From Pictodentalium vernedei (lineage: Eukaryota; Mollusca; Scaphopoda; Dentaliida; Dentaliidae): DNA of 64,000 bases. A program made the position numbers and the translations under genes. Shown here piece after piece: positions 45,361 to 56,699 of this stretch. The notes beneath the pieces were generated by a model. It had not been told where the DNA came from and searched no databases. It saw only the letters and a program-made list of their open reading frames with translations. Where the stretch lies: positions 166,675,453 through 166,739,452 of the forward strand of contig CM062290.1 of NCBI GenBank assembly GCA_031216915.1, in the 5' to 3' direction. Position 1 is the stretch's first letter. Every line of letters starts with the position of its first letter.

Positions 45361-45959
45361 AACCAACCTGTTAAGTTTGGTTTCGATCGACCCAGCGGTA
45401 CTTTATTTAGTGAGCGGAAACCATGCAATTTGTAAGTTGCAGATCACTGTGACTTTGACCTTCGGCACAATGACCTCAAAATAAATAGCGTTCTTTGTCT
45501 CATCATCTCGAACCATAATGTTAAGTTTGGTTTCGATCGACAAAGTGGAATATCAATTAGAGAGCAGAAACTAAGAAAATTTGGAATTTAAAGGTTATTG
45601 TGACCTTGACCTTCAGAACAATGGCCTCAAAATAAATTGCGTCCAAACTTTCACCACTCCAAACCAACCAGCACGTCAAGTTTTATTTCTATTGGCCGAG
45701 GAAAATTTTAATTAGAGTGCGGAACTCCACTCCTGGCAAGTTCAAGGTCACTACTGTGATCTTGATGTTTGACGCAATGACCTCAAATAAATAAGCCGCT
45801 CATCATACCCAGATCATGTTTGATTTTGATCGCCCAAGCGGAACTTCAGCTATGGAGTGGAAATCGACTCCGTCAACAGGCGGACCAGCGGACGGACGGA
45901 CGGACATTCTTACTATTTGGGTTTAAGTTCTACGAAAAACATTTTCTATGTCCATAACC

Positions 45960-46440
45960 TTATTTTAGCCAGAACCCCACCCCCCTCCACCCTAGAACTT
46001 ATATTTAATCCTAACCCCACCCCATCCACTCAAAAACCACACCCTAACCCTACCCTACCCTGACCCTAAACCCCACCCCTGACCCTAACCCACACCCCCT
46101 GGGACCTAACCCTCCCCAACCTTAAGATCTACTCTGGGGCTATCCCTACCCCTAACCCAACCCCACCCCTGACCCAAACTCCACCCTAGCCAGACCAAAA
46201 GGATTAGGGGCTATTTTTTGGTTTAGGGGCTACTAAAACTAAAACCCCACCCCTGACCCCAACCTCACCTCCCTGGGTCCTAACCACCTGCAACCTTAAG
46301 CCCTGCCCTGGGGCTACCCCTAACCCCACCCCTCTCCTAACCCTAATTTGGAGGTACTCCCTAAAAATAATAGCTCCTAAACAGGTTTAGTTGGCCCGGA
46401 CGGACTGACTGCCCGACGGACATACGAACAACGCCACGGC
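45960..46440 (+). repeat. CCCTAACCC-rich dispersed repeat
   Basis: Degenerate CCCCACCCCTGACCCTAACC words over about 400 bp with GGGACCTAACC and CTACTCTGGGGCTA markers, ending in (GACGGACT)n. Same family as 15100-15461. Confidence 0.75.
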
Positions 46441-47300
46441 AACATTACCTCCCTTCTTGGGGGTATACGAAAACATTATTTGCCGCGATACAAGGCCTAG
46501 CAGACGATTTTTACCTTTTCACGCCACGCGCCTTTCTTCCAGCTTGAAAAATGTGTGTATTGACTGAGTGCATAGCTAGTGTTTCACGTTTCATCCACAC
46601 AGAAATCTACATAGCGTGTTGGTAACCCCTAGGAAAAAGGGTTTTTGTGAAGCCTCTCCGCCTTCTCTGTTTTCACTTCGCCAGTCAAGCTTTTTTCGTC
46701 TTACAGGATTTCTGCCTTTATACATCGCACGTTGACTGCTGTTATTTATTATGGCGGATTTTTTTTTAGAATGTGCAGTGGATATCATCAACGGTCACCG
46801 CCTCTATGGTGTCGAGTGCGTACAACGACGTCACAAAGTCAGTGACAACGTCAACCTTTATCGGAGAAACCTTTTTTATAACATTTATTTTCCGTGGACC
46901 TTTCGGTTTGAAGTCCAATTCTGTAACCAACGGGCCACAGCGCTCCCTTCTATAGCACAAACATACTATACATCCAAGTCCATGTGTGCACATATATCAA
47001 TATCTTACCCCCTACAAGTATCTGGGAATTTCATTGGTTCAAAGACGTCACATGCAGACTGCATATAAAACCATACATTGCCTGTCAACATCAATATACG
47101 CGGACAGCTATGGGTAATCTCCCTTTGTTCATTGATTATTCAAAATTGCTGCAGCCGATAAACGCTTCAAGTTGAAAGATTGAGTGTTGGAAGCCCATAT
47201 TTGGTCTGAAGTGCAGGTTTGGCAACTTAAAAGGCTTCATATTCTGTGGATGTGTGTCATGTTACCTTCGAAATGAAACTGTTTGGTATGTATGAATGTG
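46441..47300. other. Intronic stretch without recognised gene
   Basis: Three overlapping open frames (46751-47068 and 46773-46955 plus, 46766-46993 minus) coincide, which is unusual, but none shows a known domain, and the plus frames lack splice-flanked or conserved motifs that I could name. Confidence 0.4.
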
Positions 47301-47358
47301 CTTTGTTACAATTTATGGGAGAGTGCCTGTAGGCACTCGCCCATAAACTGTAACAAAG
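47301..47358. repeat. Short hairpin
   Basis: CTTTGTTACAATTTATGGG and its inverse flank GAGTGCCTGTAGGCACTC; stem of about 27 bp. Confidence 0.85.
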
Positions 47359-47461
47359 CAAAGACACGTGAACACATTGTGAGAATTCTCTCATTTAATT
47401 TTGATCGCTGTTGTTATTAGTTCTATGCATCGATGCAGCAGTCGGTAAGATATATTCGTTA

Positions 47462-47634
47462 AACAGTTTGTTGGTGACCTAATATGGTATATATGGTGTC
47501 AGTTAATTCCATATTGGACTCGAGCTTCGCTCTCGTATCTGGGAATTTCATCAACGGTCTCGTGCTGCGCTCTCGTCCAATATGAAATTAACTGACACCA
47601 TATATACCATATTAGGCCACCAACAAACTGTGTA
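47462..47634. repeat. Foldback element
   Basis: Arms of ~65 bp from AAACAGTTTGTTGGTGACCT to its inverse near 47634, with inner CCATATTGGACTCGAG / CTCTCGTCCAATATG and two CTTCGCTCTCGT-like words in the loop. Confidence 0.85.
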
Positions 47635-48659
47635 ACTGATATTATACGTGCCATAGTATACTATATATGCAGTACGTATACCACCTGTTGAGCCTAGTCG
47701 GATAGAGTCGATGTTTTTCACAAGAAAAAGTTTCTCCGGCAAAACACTTGCTACTCCTGCAAACCTATGGTAGAATTGGGTAGATCCGTATGCGCTTGTA
47801 TACTACTTGTGTTATACACCCCACTCCCACAGCCCATAATTTTCCAGTCGGGACATTTTCATTTGGATTGGTGTCTTGGATATTGTTCTTGCTGGTAATC
47901 GTGTACTTTCTTTCATGACTATATTTTCTTCTTGTACTTATGTCACACGCGCAGTCGCTCTCATGCAAATTTGGGTCCGTGGCTGGGATGTTGGGGTTCC
48001 ACCATGACTAATTTAGAGTCCGGCGCTTGCTAATTTAAGAAGACGTTGGGAAGCACGTACACCACGACTGCTACGTGAATTTATCCTCGAACAAATTCCC
48101 TGAGGTTTTTAACTATAATCTCAATTATTACCACTTTCGCGGGCGTTCCTTAGCCCATTATCGCTAATGTCCTGGACATTAATACGCGATAAATGCTCAG
48201 ACCATCACGTGACGTGCTGGGCCGGTTTTCCTTCCCTTTAGCGCCCGAGGTCCGACACGTCACGTGATCGAATTACCTCCCATTCCCAATCTTCTGTTTC
48301 TGCTTTGTAAGTTCGGATGCTGTGCGAGGTAAACAAATCTCACAACATTTACTTGAGGTGATTACACCAAATATAAACTATTTACTGAAACATAAGGAGC
48401 CAAATAGTGATATAATGTGAGAATATTTATGTATCATTCAGTTTTTGAAGCTGTCAAACTCCGATTTTTAACATCGGTTATTTCGTACTTGTTTTCAAAA
48501 AACTTCCAAAAATAAACTCCGACAACTCATGAATATTCAATTACTTTGGCTTGTTTTGATCACATGGTATTGTTTGCAAACAGACGACACGCGTTCATTG
48601 TTATTTTGAGGTTACTTGAATGTCCCCCCCCCCCCCCCCCCTATTAGTGGTAATAATAG
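47635..48659. other. Intronic stretch with poly(C)
   Basis: An inverted pair ATCACGTGACGTG / CACGTCACGTGAT lies at 48205 and 48258. A C run lies at about 48624-48641, next to the foldback at 48660. No exon recognised. Confidence 0.45.
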
Positions 48660-48837
48660 AAATAACATGATTTTTGTCGGGCGTTATGGTTTATTAACGG
48701 CCCTACAGAAAGGATTAACAGCCCTTGTGCTATTAGCGGCCCTCGACTTCGTCTCGGGCCGCTAATAGACCCTTGGGCTGTTAATCATTTCTGTAGGGCC
48801 GTTAAAAAACCATAACGCCCTCACAAATCATGTTATT
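48660..48837. repeat. Foldback element, strong hairpin
   Basis: Arms of about 80 bp (AATAACATGATTTTTG...ATTAGCGGCCC and inverse) with a loop CTCGACTTCGTCTC. Pairing is nearly complete. Confidence 0.9.
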
Positions 48838-49702
48838 GGTATATTAACAAAAGTATTCAAACAATATTATCAGGGCATGCCTTCGAAGATATAACTGAAA
48901 TGTTTCTTCAGTGGGGACTTAATGGGGACTTAAGTCAATGCAGTCGGGACAAACTGAGTTTACACATCTCCCAATAGGTCATTTTCGCGACGTCCCTGAC
49001 GCATTGTAAGGAGTCTATAAAATTATAAAAGAAACCCCGAATGTTACGCGTGTTGATGACAATTTGTTAGGCAACGTGGGTCGATTTGTTAGACGAGGAT
49101 AACTGGAAAAACACATATTTAATAGAGCATAAAATCTATGGGATTAGCTGATTGGGCTAATAATATGTGTTGAGTTTGGAATCCACAATAAAAATGTTAA
49201 AGGCTCTGTTAAAATATCTGCACTGGCTTTGGTCTCCAAAATGTGAGAGTTGAAAAACAGATTGGTGGACAAGTAAAAATATGCCTTATCAATTCCGTGC
49301 GAATTTGGGCGGTGTTAGAAGAAACCCCAAATTTAAATACAGAAATCACACGACAACAACATATTTTTCTCCGGTATATTTATTTAATGAGATGGTATAC
49401 AAAATGGATAGAGGGGCTGAGGAGAAAAGAAAAAGGCTAGCACTGTCGCCAATGCAAATCATTTAGTGCCCTGTAACCAACGAACCCAAGCTGCAGGTGG
49501 AAGTCGACTTTAGAGAATAATGACTTCTATACAGAGAAAACTTTCGACAAAAGACGCTCGTTGAGGAACATACTATCATATGGTGCATCTAATCAACAGA
49601 TCTGACCAAACCGCAATATGCTTTACAGTCATGAACATGACAAGTACCATTCAAAAATGTAATGTACACTGAAACTACAAGATTTGATCTCTCTTGACTT
49701 AC
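48838..49702. other. Intronic stretch
   Basis: Nothing recognised; the open frames at 49243-49466 overlap and show no domain. Confidence 0.4.
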
Positions 49703-49852
49703 CTAAGACGTCACCGGCAATTTTGGTAAGCGTTGAAATATTAGTGTCCAGCATATTGTATCCAAGTGTCGAAGACGACACAACAGCGTAGAAATTGCCT
49801 CCAAAACAAAGATCAATAGGGATTCGCCCCAAAGCCGCTACATCAACTATTT
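49703..49852 (-). CDS. Gene B, second coding exon: proline racemase family
   Basis: After the acceptor CCCATTTCAG the exon completes a split codon and encodes VDVAALGRIPIDLCFGGNFY (part), then AVVSSSTLGYNMLDTN and KIAGDVL. IDLCFGGNFYA corresponds to the conserved VDIAFGGNFFAI segment of proline racemase, a substrate-pocket region. It ends G|GTAAGT, phase 1, joining the AG at the start of the 42167-42291 exon to make Glu. It enters in the phase (two bases) that gene A's first exon leaves (one base), so the intron positions are shared by the two genes. Its own first exon is not found between 49853 and 64000. Confidence 0.92.
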
Positions 49853-51118
49853 CTGAAATGGGAAGCAGACGATTACAACACAATCATACATAAAAGGGAA
49901 GTTACCTCGCCGAAGTCTAGAAAATAAAATTAAAATGTTTCAGTATTTCTGACAACCAGCTTAGTTCCTCGTGTCTCAGTTATTGTTTTTGAGACATCAC
50001 TCCTTTAATGACCAATGGCTTAACACAAAATTTACATCAAGGAGATAGGTGTCTCGCCCATTTGGTAGATCACCTCTGGGCGGCTATCTTAAAATCACAA
50101 AAGTCACGATTGAGTGGATTGCTTTCTTCTTATTGCCACCTGAATAGTATATGGTAGCTCACATAATGTCTTACAACCGGGACGACATTTATACAATATA
50201 CAAGAGCCCCCCCCCCCCCCCCCCCACACACACACACCAGGTTGGGGTGGGGGCTGAAACTGTCATCTGACAGTGAAAGTTGTTTCAAGAAGAATTTAAG
50301 GTCACTTTCAGCATCTATGGCTAGTCAACACTGTTGAGGACTGAGGGCATGTAATTATTTATAACTTTGTGGTCCGTGTCAGATAACATTTCTGCTATAC
50401 GGATAATTCGACAAAAATAATACCAGAATTTCCAGTAGTCCCAGTAGCGTTAAAAAGGGTAGTTTTTTTCCAGGGCCTGGAATTCTAAATCTCGATTTTC
50501 TAGTATCCATGTTTGTCGGCAAACCCTGTGTTCAAATATGCGTCGAAATCAAGACCGATTCAGGAGAATAAAAAGTGAAAATAGTTTATGAGAATCGATG
50601 TTCTCGCATTGTTTCTTCGAAATATGAGACTCTACAGTGTATGAGGAAAGAAAGAGGGCAGGAAATATCGATAAGATCTGAAACAGTCGCGATCTGCAGC
50701 CAATACTATAAAACCTTTACAATTGTATTTTCTAGAATTGTATTTTCTACCTATTAATATAACTGACTAAAATGAATCATTAGCATTTTAAAAGATACTG
50801 CAATATCTTTGAAATGCTAATGATTCATTTCAACTCGTCTAAAATCATAAATAGAAAATACAATTCTACAAAATACATTTGTAAAAGTTTTATAGTACTG
50901 GCTCCTGGTCGCAATCCTCTGTCCACTTTTGTAATCTCAGTAGGTGTATTCGGCAAAAAGCGTAAGACGCACGTCCCTCGAGTGAAATGTTCCTTGAATT
51001 TTTCATGTTTTCGTTTAGAGTATTCGGGAGGCTCTTGTTTAGTTTGACACTCCACCGAGGCTGTGTTAAAGCGATGACCTACCTCCCAGACACCATAAAT
51101 GAGATTAAAGATTAAGAA
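49853..51118. other. Upstream of gene B exon 2 (presumed intron 1)
   Basis: Contains a C run with CACACA (about 50209-50237) and the foldback below. No first exon of the gene is recognisable on the minus strand. Confidence 0.5.
50732..50873. repeat. Foldback element
   Basis: Arms AGAATTGTATTTTCTA...AATGAATCATTAGCAT and ATGCTAATGATTCATT...TAGAAAATACAATTCT are inverted about 50795. Confidence 0.85.
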
Positions 51119-51206
51119 TAAATTTAGCACGGAAGCTGTTTTTACTGAAACGTCGGTACTGTAAAGGTACCTTGTTGGTACTGATTTACCACATCAACAC
51201 CGTGAT
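51119..51206 (+). repeat. Short dispersed repeat, copy 2
   Basis: Matches 285-376. Confidence 0.6.
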
Positions 51207-51209
51207 ATA

Positions 51210-53060
51210 TATTTGATACATTTTTCTTCACCAATACACAGAAAATAAAACACAATTTATATAAAATGTACAAATCACAATGCAGACTACAAACCAATAA
51301 GTTTGAGACCAACAAGTTTACTTATGTATACCAGCAGGGAGAGGCATGGCTGTCTTCCCCTGAGAGAGCGAGAAAGAGAGTAAGGGTGGATAGATAGGAA
51401 CAGGTATGTAGAAGAAAAAAGTACAGAAAGAAAAGGAAGGAATATCTAGATTGAAAAGGGGGAAAAAACAATTGTAATGCAACATCATGAAGTGCCATTA
51501 TTGTTTTTTAAAATAGATCGACTATGGCATTTGCAAATTGTGTGTGTGGTTGAAGTAACCTTTTGGGCTGGACCCTTCTGGCTCGGCCCACCCTGTGCAT
51601 TTAATATTGTTAAGTGCCAGAGCAAGAAGTAGACTGGTCGTGTACAGCACATTTATCAAATGCAAGGACCAGGCGGAACCCGATGGCCAGTCAGGACGAG
51701 AATACCAGACAAAGGGAAATTGAAAATTAGTAATCTAAATATGCGAGGCTCGTCAACAAACCTTGTCAATCTTTTGCAATATCATGTTGGTGTTAGCTTT
51801 TACGTGACTGTGTGGCTTGAACAGGAGGGGCTGCAGGTCTGGGGATGACTTGGAATGGAAGAACACTAGACAGCACAACCCGGGCACTAAGGATTTGAGC
51901 AATGTATATCATTGCAGTACGATGAAAGGAGCTCTGAAATTAACCTTCTCTTGAACTCTCTCCTATTGCTAATTGATCTGATGTCCAGTTCTAGTTCATT
52001 TCTTAGTTTAGGGAATACAAAGACGGGTAGATGTTCCAAGGTTTTTGTCCTTGTTTTATATCTGTGCAAGAAGCCGACTTGGCGTGTTATTATATTAGTT
52101 TGATTGTTTACAGTGGAAAATAAATTCGGAAAGGATGCCGGAAGATTCCCATTATGCCAATCAAACAAGAATAATTAAGCGTGCAAGTTATATAGATCTT
52201 TTATCTTCAGAATATCATCTTTGATAAACAGTGGGTTGGTATGAGCTTTATATTTCTTATTATTAATAATTCGAATCGGCCGTTTCTGAAGTTTAAAAAG
52301 TCGATTGCATGCTTTTGAGACTCCCCATATTGGAATTCCGTTAATGAGGTGACTTTGTACGAATGTGAAATATAGGCTTTTCTTGACTCCGTGTGGGAGA
52401 ATTTTCTTAACTCCATTGAGACTGAAACTGGCAAATGCAACTTTCGAACAAACGTGTGATATATGCGCATTGTAAGGTAGATTTTCACCAATATTTATGC
52501 TAAGGAAGTTTACAGATTTCTCATTTTGTCCATTAACTACTTTGTCAATAATCTGATTATTTATACGTATATCCTCTTGGGTGTAGTTGGGGTCTTTATG
52601 AGTTGGATTGATAAGTATATATTTTTTCTTGGGGTGGGTTCAGGACTAGGTAGTTGGCAGCGCACCAATCAAATATCAATTGTTATTCCCGATTGAACTC
52701 TATGAGATCAGCGGTTCCATCGCCGCCCCAGATTTGTATCATGTGGCGTCATCTGCATACGACAAGAGGTTTAGGGTTGTAGAATTTTGTATATCATTTA
52801 TGTGAAGAAGGAAGAATATGGGTTCCTATATCGAGCCTTGTGGTACATCACATGTTATTTCAGATAAACTGGATTTACTCTCGCCGAACGAGACATACCG
52901 AGATCTGTTTTGAAGGTTGCTTTTGAACCATGAGCGTTACCTCTTATATCATAATACTCTAGTTTGTGAAGTAGCATCACATGGCTTATGGTATCAAAGG
53001 CTTTTGAAAAGTCCAGGAATAACGCTGGGGTAGTGTCTTTAGAACTACTATCATTTGGTT
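51210..53060 (-). pseudogene. 5'-truncated LINE related to the intact one
   Basis: On the minus strand, from 53050 leftward, it encodes ALFLDFSKAFDTISHVML and LEYYDIRG (RT finger/palm region of ORF2), further RT pieces, and at 51887-52168 a C-terminal piece with KTRTKTLEHLPVFVFPKLRN, which parallels KVRTKALETFPAYSFPKLWN of the LINE at 63350. Below 51880 lies a presumed 3'UTR. Stops and shifts show that it is dead. Same clade as the 60458 element, but a different, older family. Confidence 0.85.
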
Positions 53061-54512
53061 GGTGACAATGATCAAAACATAAAAGTGGACAATTAAATTT
53101 GAAAAAAAAAATATATTCACATCAACATACATTACAGACCTCACAATTGTATATTTACGAAAAAGTAATTTTACTGTCGCCGAACTATATTAGTGACGTA
53201 AATAAGGCTTGATGAAGTCTGCTACGAAACAAAACCAGACCGATGTCAAGAAGAATTATCAGAAAGGTTTCTTCCTGTTCACCCAACACAACGACATGTC
53301 GTACCATCATAAATTTAAATATCTCCCTAGCGCAACCACATTGTGTATAAAACGGATCAACGTCGATTTTGAGCGCTGTTAGTACCAAAAGGTTGCGAAA
53401 ACCTATGTGTGTTGACACTCTGTGGACAGAAATAGAAAATATCCGCTAGGCGGACAAAAAGTTACACGAATTACCGAAATGAGACCACAACGTGACATAA
53501 GTGTTTAGATAAATGAATTTAATAACCAACACAAATCCCACATTGTTCGAGCCGGTAAGCATCTGCATATAAAATTGGTATTGGAAAGCAGATCAGTTGT
53601 TAGTGTTCTTAAATCTCACGAGAAAACAACAGTTAAGCCTCCCCAAACAGCAACTGCAGAAGGCCGACAGTTCCAAACCAAATCAGGCATACCAAATCAT
53701 GTACATAAATGAATTAGAGTCCAGGATTTCTAACTGAGTATATCAGATTGGTGAAAGTAGTTTGCATGCAGGACAGGTCATTTTTGGTTGTTTTGGCCAC
53801 ACTTGAACATTCAAATGACACGCTTGGCAGCTGTCATTATTCATGCAACCTCAGAAATGGACATATACAATATTAAATGAGGAAATTTGGCAGCTTACCC
53901 TTTTTTGGTGTATCAATCCCATCGTCTTTTGCCAATTTGATACAGATCTCATGCAAAATGCACAGGATTGTGGGGGTATGGTCACAGCAGACTCACAAAA
54001 GCCACAGTGGATATTCTTCCTTTTTCATTGATGCACTCTCTCATGACTACACACTTGTTCTTCTGAACTGTGTGGATTTGACCCTTGGTGAACTTCATAA
54101 AAGGTAAACAAACACAAGAAAAATGGCAGCCCTTTTGAAATGTAGGCATCCTAAATTACAATTGGTCTTGCAGTCCGTTCCTTGCAAGAAGGATTAAAAG
54201 ATTTCTCCGAGTCTGTACTAGAAGGATTGCAGGATTTAACTATTCAATAAATTTAAGGTATTTTATTGTATAAAATCTGACCTCTTACTTATATCATAGC
54301 AGACTTTCAGGCAGTGCTTTCTGCCCCTGGTAACGATCGATTCCATGGCAAATATTAGTTTCCACAAAATCTAGGTTTCATTCCAAACAAATTGATATAT
54401 AATTTATTGGCGTTATTCCTTTCTGACCTTCTCTGGACTTTGGAGAAAATTACATGAAATTCGACCAAATTTATGTTGGACGTCCCCTTAAGAATTCCTC
54501 TTCTGTAAGTGT
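53061..54512. other. Non-coding stretch
   Basis: The minus-strand frame 53185-53418 contains ALKID, faintly like the fragment at 24290-24480, but the match is too short to use. No gene recognised. Confidence 0.4.
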
Positions 54513-54840
54513 GCATTTATTTATTTATTTGTGTTTAGGGTCACATATTTCTGCACAATGGCTAATCATGACCGCGACAGTTTTACGGGTGGAGGTACCC
54601 GGAGAGAACCACCGAGCAACTGACAGCTCCCCAACAAACTAACTCCACAAAGGCACGGTTAGCATTGGTTGAAGGTAAGTGCACCATCGACGTGCAGCAC
54701 GCCTTAGGACACAACGCCACCGTGCCCCCACGTGGACAATCGGTAATAAGTGACTTGTCCAAGGACACAACACGGTTGCCTCAGGTGGGATTCGAACCGA
54801 GGACCCCTCTACATAAAGATGATCAACCTACTTATTTGAC
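54513..54840 (-). repeat. tRNA-derived SINE, type B tail, head decayed
   Basis: On the minus strand the B box GGTTCGAATCC and the body are clear; the tail reads GGTCATGATTAGCCATTGTG and then TGTGACCCTAAACAC(AAATA)n. The A box region near 54810-54840 is degraded. Confidence 0.85.
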
Positions 54841-55026
54841 GCTTTTGACTTCGTGTATAATATGTTGTAAGATATATTTTGCTGGTTGTGATACCTCCAC
54901 AGCTTCATAGTAAAGTGCAAAGAACTTGTTCTTTTGGGTTTTTTAAAGTTTTTTCCACATGTTTCTCTTTAATATTCTTAACATTTAACCTCCTGATTGT
55001 ATTACGTAAAACATTATTATTGCAAC

Positions 55027-55402
55027 TGTAACGGATTTGGGAACAGCAGTTGAAATATAATATACAACAAAAATTATAAATTACTCTGTTATAATTCGTC
55101 TGCTCATAACAGACGTTTAATTCTGTTTTTGTTGGCTTCTAGTCATTTCCATGTTCAAAATGAATCGACGTACCTTATTGGTTCACGTCGTAGTGCTTTG
55201 TGCTGTTGTTTCATTCGTCGAGGTGAAAGCGAGGTGAAAGCGAGGGATCAATCAGATTCTAGTATTCGAAATCTTTTCCTGTGAAATTATCCAATATAAG
55301 AGAGGTCTCGCTCATAATTCGTCGTCCACTTTATGTTCAGCAATAAAGCTTTGAACTTGCTGGCCAAACCTAAGCCTATACACTAGGTTAGTTACGGGGA
55401 CA
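55027..55402 (+). repeat. Possible solo LTR
   Basis: It begins TGTAACGGATTTGGG, has CCAAT/TATAAGAG words near 55289 and an AATAAAGC word near 55341, and could end at GGGGACA near 55402. This order is that of an LTR, but I see no convincing target duplication and no second copy. It could instead be the promoter part of the LINE that follows. Confidence 0.3.
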
Positions 55403-55883
55403 CTTTAGGTTAACCGTAATGGGTACCGTCATTTAGGGACCCGTTCAACTCGGCCCTGGCGAGAATCAACGTTTACGACAGTGATTCTCTCCAGGTCCGA
55501 GTTCTGTGGGAACCATCCACATTTACTGAACATATGTTGGGTGGAATTTAAACCTCTTTTGGGTTAAAGTGTAGTGGGCCCGTGGTTTTTGATCCGTCAT
55601 TTATATTCATGTCCATTTCATATCATACTATAGCATAGTAAAACATGGTGCGAAGACGATCGTTCACATAGTCTACCTACGGAGGGATTTTCTTCAATAT
55701 TGATGTCATAAAGTACTGTCTTCCTGTAAATGATGATGCCAATTAGTTCATAACACACACGGGTCATATTTGGTACAGTTATAATATATAGTCGTTATCA
55801 ACCGTGTCGTTTATTAGTTAATTTGGAATTGTAGACTTGACTTTCCTATTTTCGCTGCAAGTTTCGTTGTGTAAACAATTGAA
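55403..55883 (+). other. Region 5' of LINE ORF1 (probable 5'UTR)
   Basis: No open frame; contains an inverted pair GAACTCGG / CCGAGTTC-type near 55447 and 55496. The true 5' end of the LINE is not evident. Confidence 0.4.
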
Positions 55884-56693
55884 ATGTCGTCTTCAAGATC
55901 CACTTCCAACAAATCAATCAATAAATCTCAAAACGAAAATAAGCCAGTAAGCTACAGTGACATAAAAACTTTATTATCTGAGATGGAGCAACGATTCACA
56001 ACAAGTGTTAAAAGCATTAAAGACGAGGTCGTTGAAGAAATAAAAGCCATAAAAACTCAAATTACCCAAATAAACGATACTGTGGAAACGTTGAAGAATG
56101 AACAAATCGAGCTGACAAGGGACGTTGAATTCACAGCACAGCGAATTGAAGTTGTTGAATCTCAGAAACTTCCAGAAATGGAGGCTAAACTTGAGGCTAT
56201 CTATACCGAACTAGAGGAAAAACGTATTATGGCAGAGCTCCATGACAGAAAATATAATCTGTTATTTTATGGGATTCCTGAGCAGGCTGAGGAGAATCCG
56301 TATCACACAATAGAGAGGTTTCTCACACAGGACCTGCAAATTGAAGAACCGACAGCAGTGGACATAGTTAAGAGATGTGTCAATGTTCATCGTCTACCCG
56401 CAGCCACCACCAAGGGATCTGATCAACCCAACCATAAGCCCATAATAGCCAGACTGGGTTCAGGCAGAGACAAACAAACTATCCTTAAAGCCGCCCCCAA
56501 ACTTTTTAAAACAACAAAGAGTGTCAGAACTGACTTGCCCCCATCAATGAAAAGGGAGAGAGGCAAACTAGCCAGTCTAGCATTCAAGCTTAGAAAGGAC
56601 AAGAGAATGCGCACCAGGATAAGAGTCTCAGGTATACGTGTCATCCTGGAGGTGAGAAAAAATGACAGCTCACATTGGGAAGAATATATGTAG
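55884..56693 (+). CDS. LINE ORF1: L1-type RNA-binding protein
   Basis: 269 residues, uninterrupted. Residues 1-20 are Ser/Asn/Lys-rich; residues 25-115 form a long heptad-rich coiled coil (TLLSEMEQRF...AIYTELEEKR). Then comes a segment like the RRM and C-terminal domain of L1 ORF1p (KYNLLFYGIPEQAEENPY, with VDIVKRCVNVHRLP and KPIIARLGSGRDKQTIL). The C-terminus is basic (MKRERGKLASLAFKLRK). Such proteins form trimers, coat the LINE RNA and chaperone nucleic acid. The ATG 55884 is the first in frame. An A-rich tract follows the stop within 10 bp. It lies on the same strand as ORF2 but 3.7 kb away, so membership in the same element is likely, not proven. Confidence 0.85.
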   Translation: MSSSRSTSNKSINKSQNENKPVSYSDIKTLLSEMEQRFTTSVKSIKDEVVEEIKAIKTQITQINDTVETLKNEQIELTRDVEFTAQRIEVVESQKLPEMEAKLEAIYTELEEKRIMAELHDRKYNLLFYGIPEQAEENPYHTIERFLTQDLQIEEPTAVDIVKRCVNVHRLPAATTKGSDQPNHKPIIARLGSGRDKQTILKAAPKLFKTTKSVRTDLPPSMKRERGKLASLAFKLRKDKRMRTRIRVSGIRVILEVRKNDSSHWEEYM

Positions 56694-56699
56694 CCTAAA

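Larger units (their letters stand above)
44905..45905 (+). repeat. Degenerate ~150-bp tandem family with TGACCTTGAC words
   Basis: Six or seven units contain AAGGTCACTGTGACCTTGA, CTTCGGCACAATGACCTC, AAATAAATAGGGTTCTT and CAAGTTTGGTTTCGATCG. The array is interrupted by (TTTC)n at 45142-45192 and by a piece of the foldback family seen at 16870. It ends in (GACG)n near 45890. Confidence 0.85.
42292..49702 (-). other. Intron between exons 2 and 3 of gene B
   Basis: 7.4 kb, donor GTAAGT at 49702-49697 and acceptor TTTCAG at 42292. Elements in it are listed separately. No extra exon is needed: the codon split G/AG across this intron keeps the frame. Confidence 0.85.

Noticed and set aside
45960-46440. 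Interstitial telomere
   Set aside because: Words are too degenerate and the same composite repeat occurs at 15100-15461.
46751-47068. Possible exon where three frames are open
   Set aside because: No family resemblance in any of the three translations and no paired splice sites that I could support.
7149-49852. Exon 1 at 7149-7668 and exons 2-4 as one transcript
   Set aside because: All are on the minus strand and exon 1 lies downstream of the last exon; ordinary splicing cannot join them.
53185-53418. Second copy of the repeat at 24178-24550
   Set aside because: Only a short stretch around ALKID and TTCGCAA is alike; not enough to claim a family.
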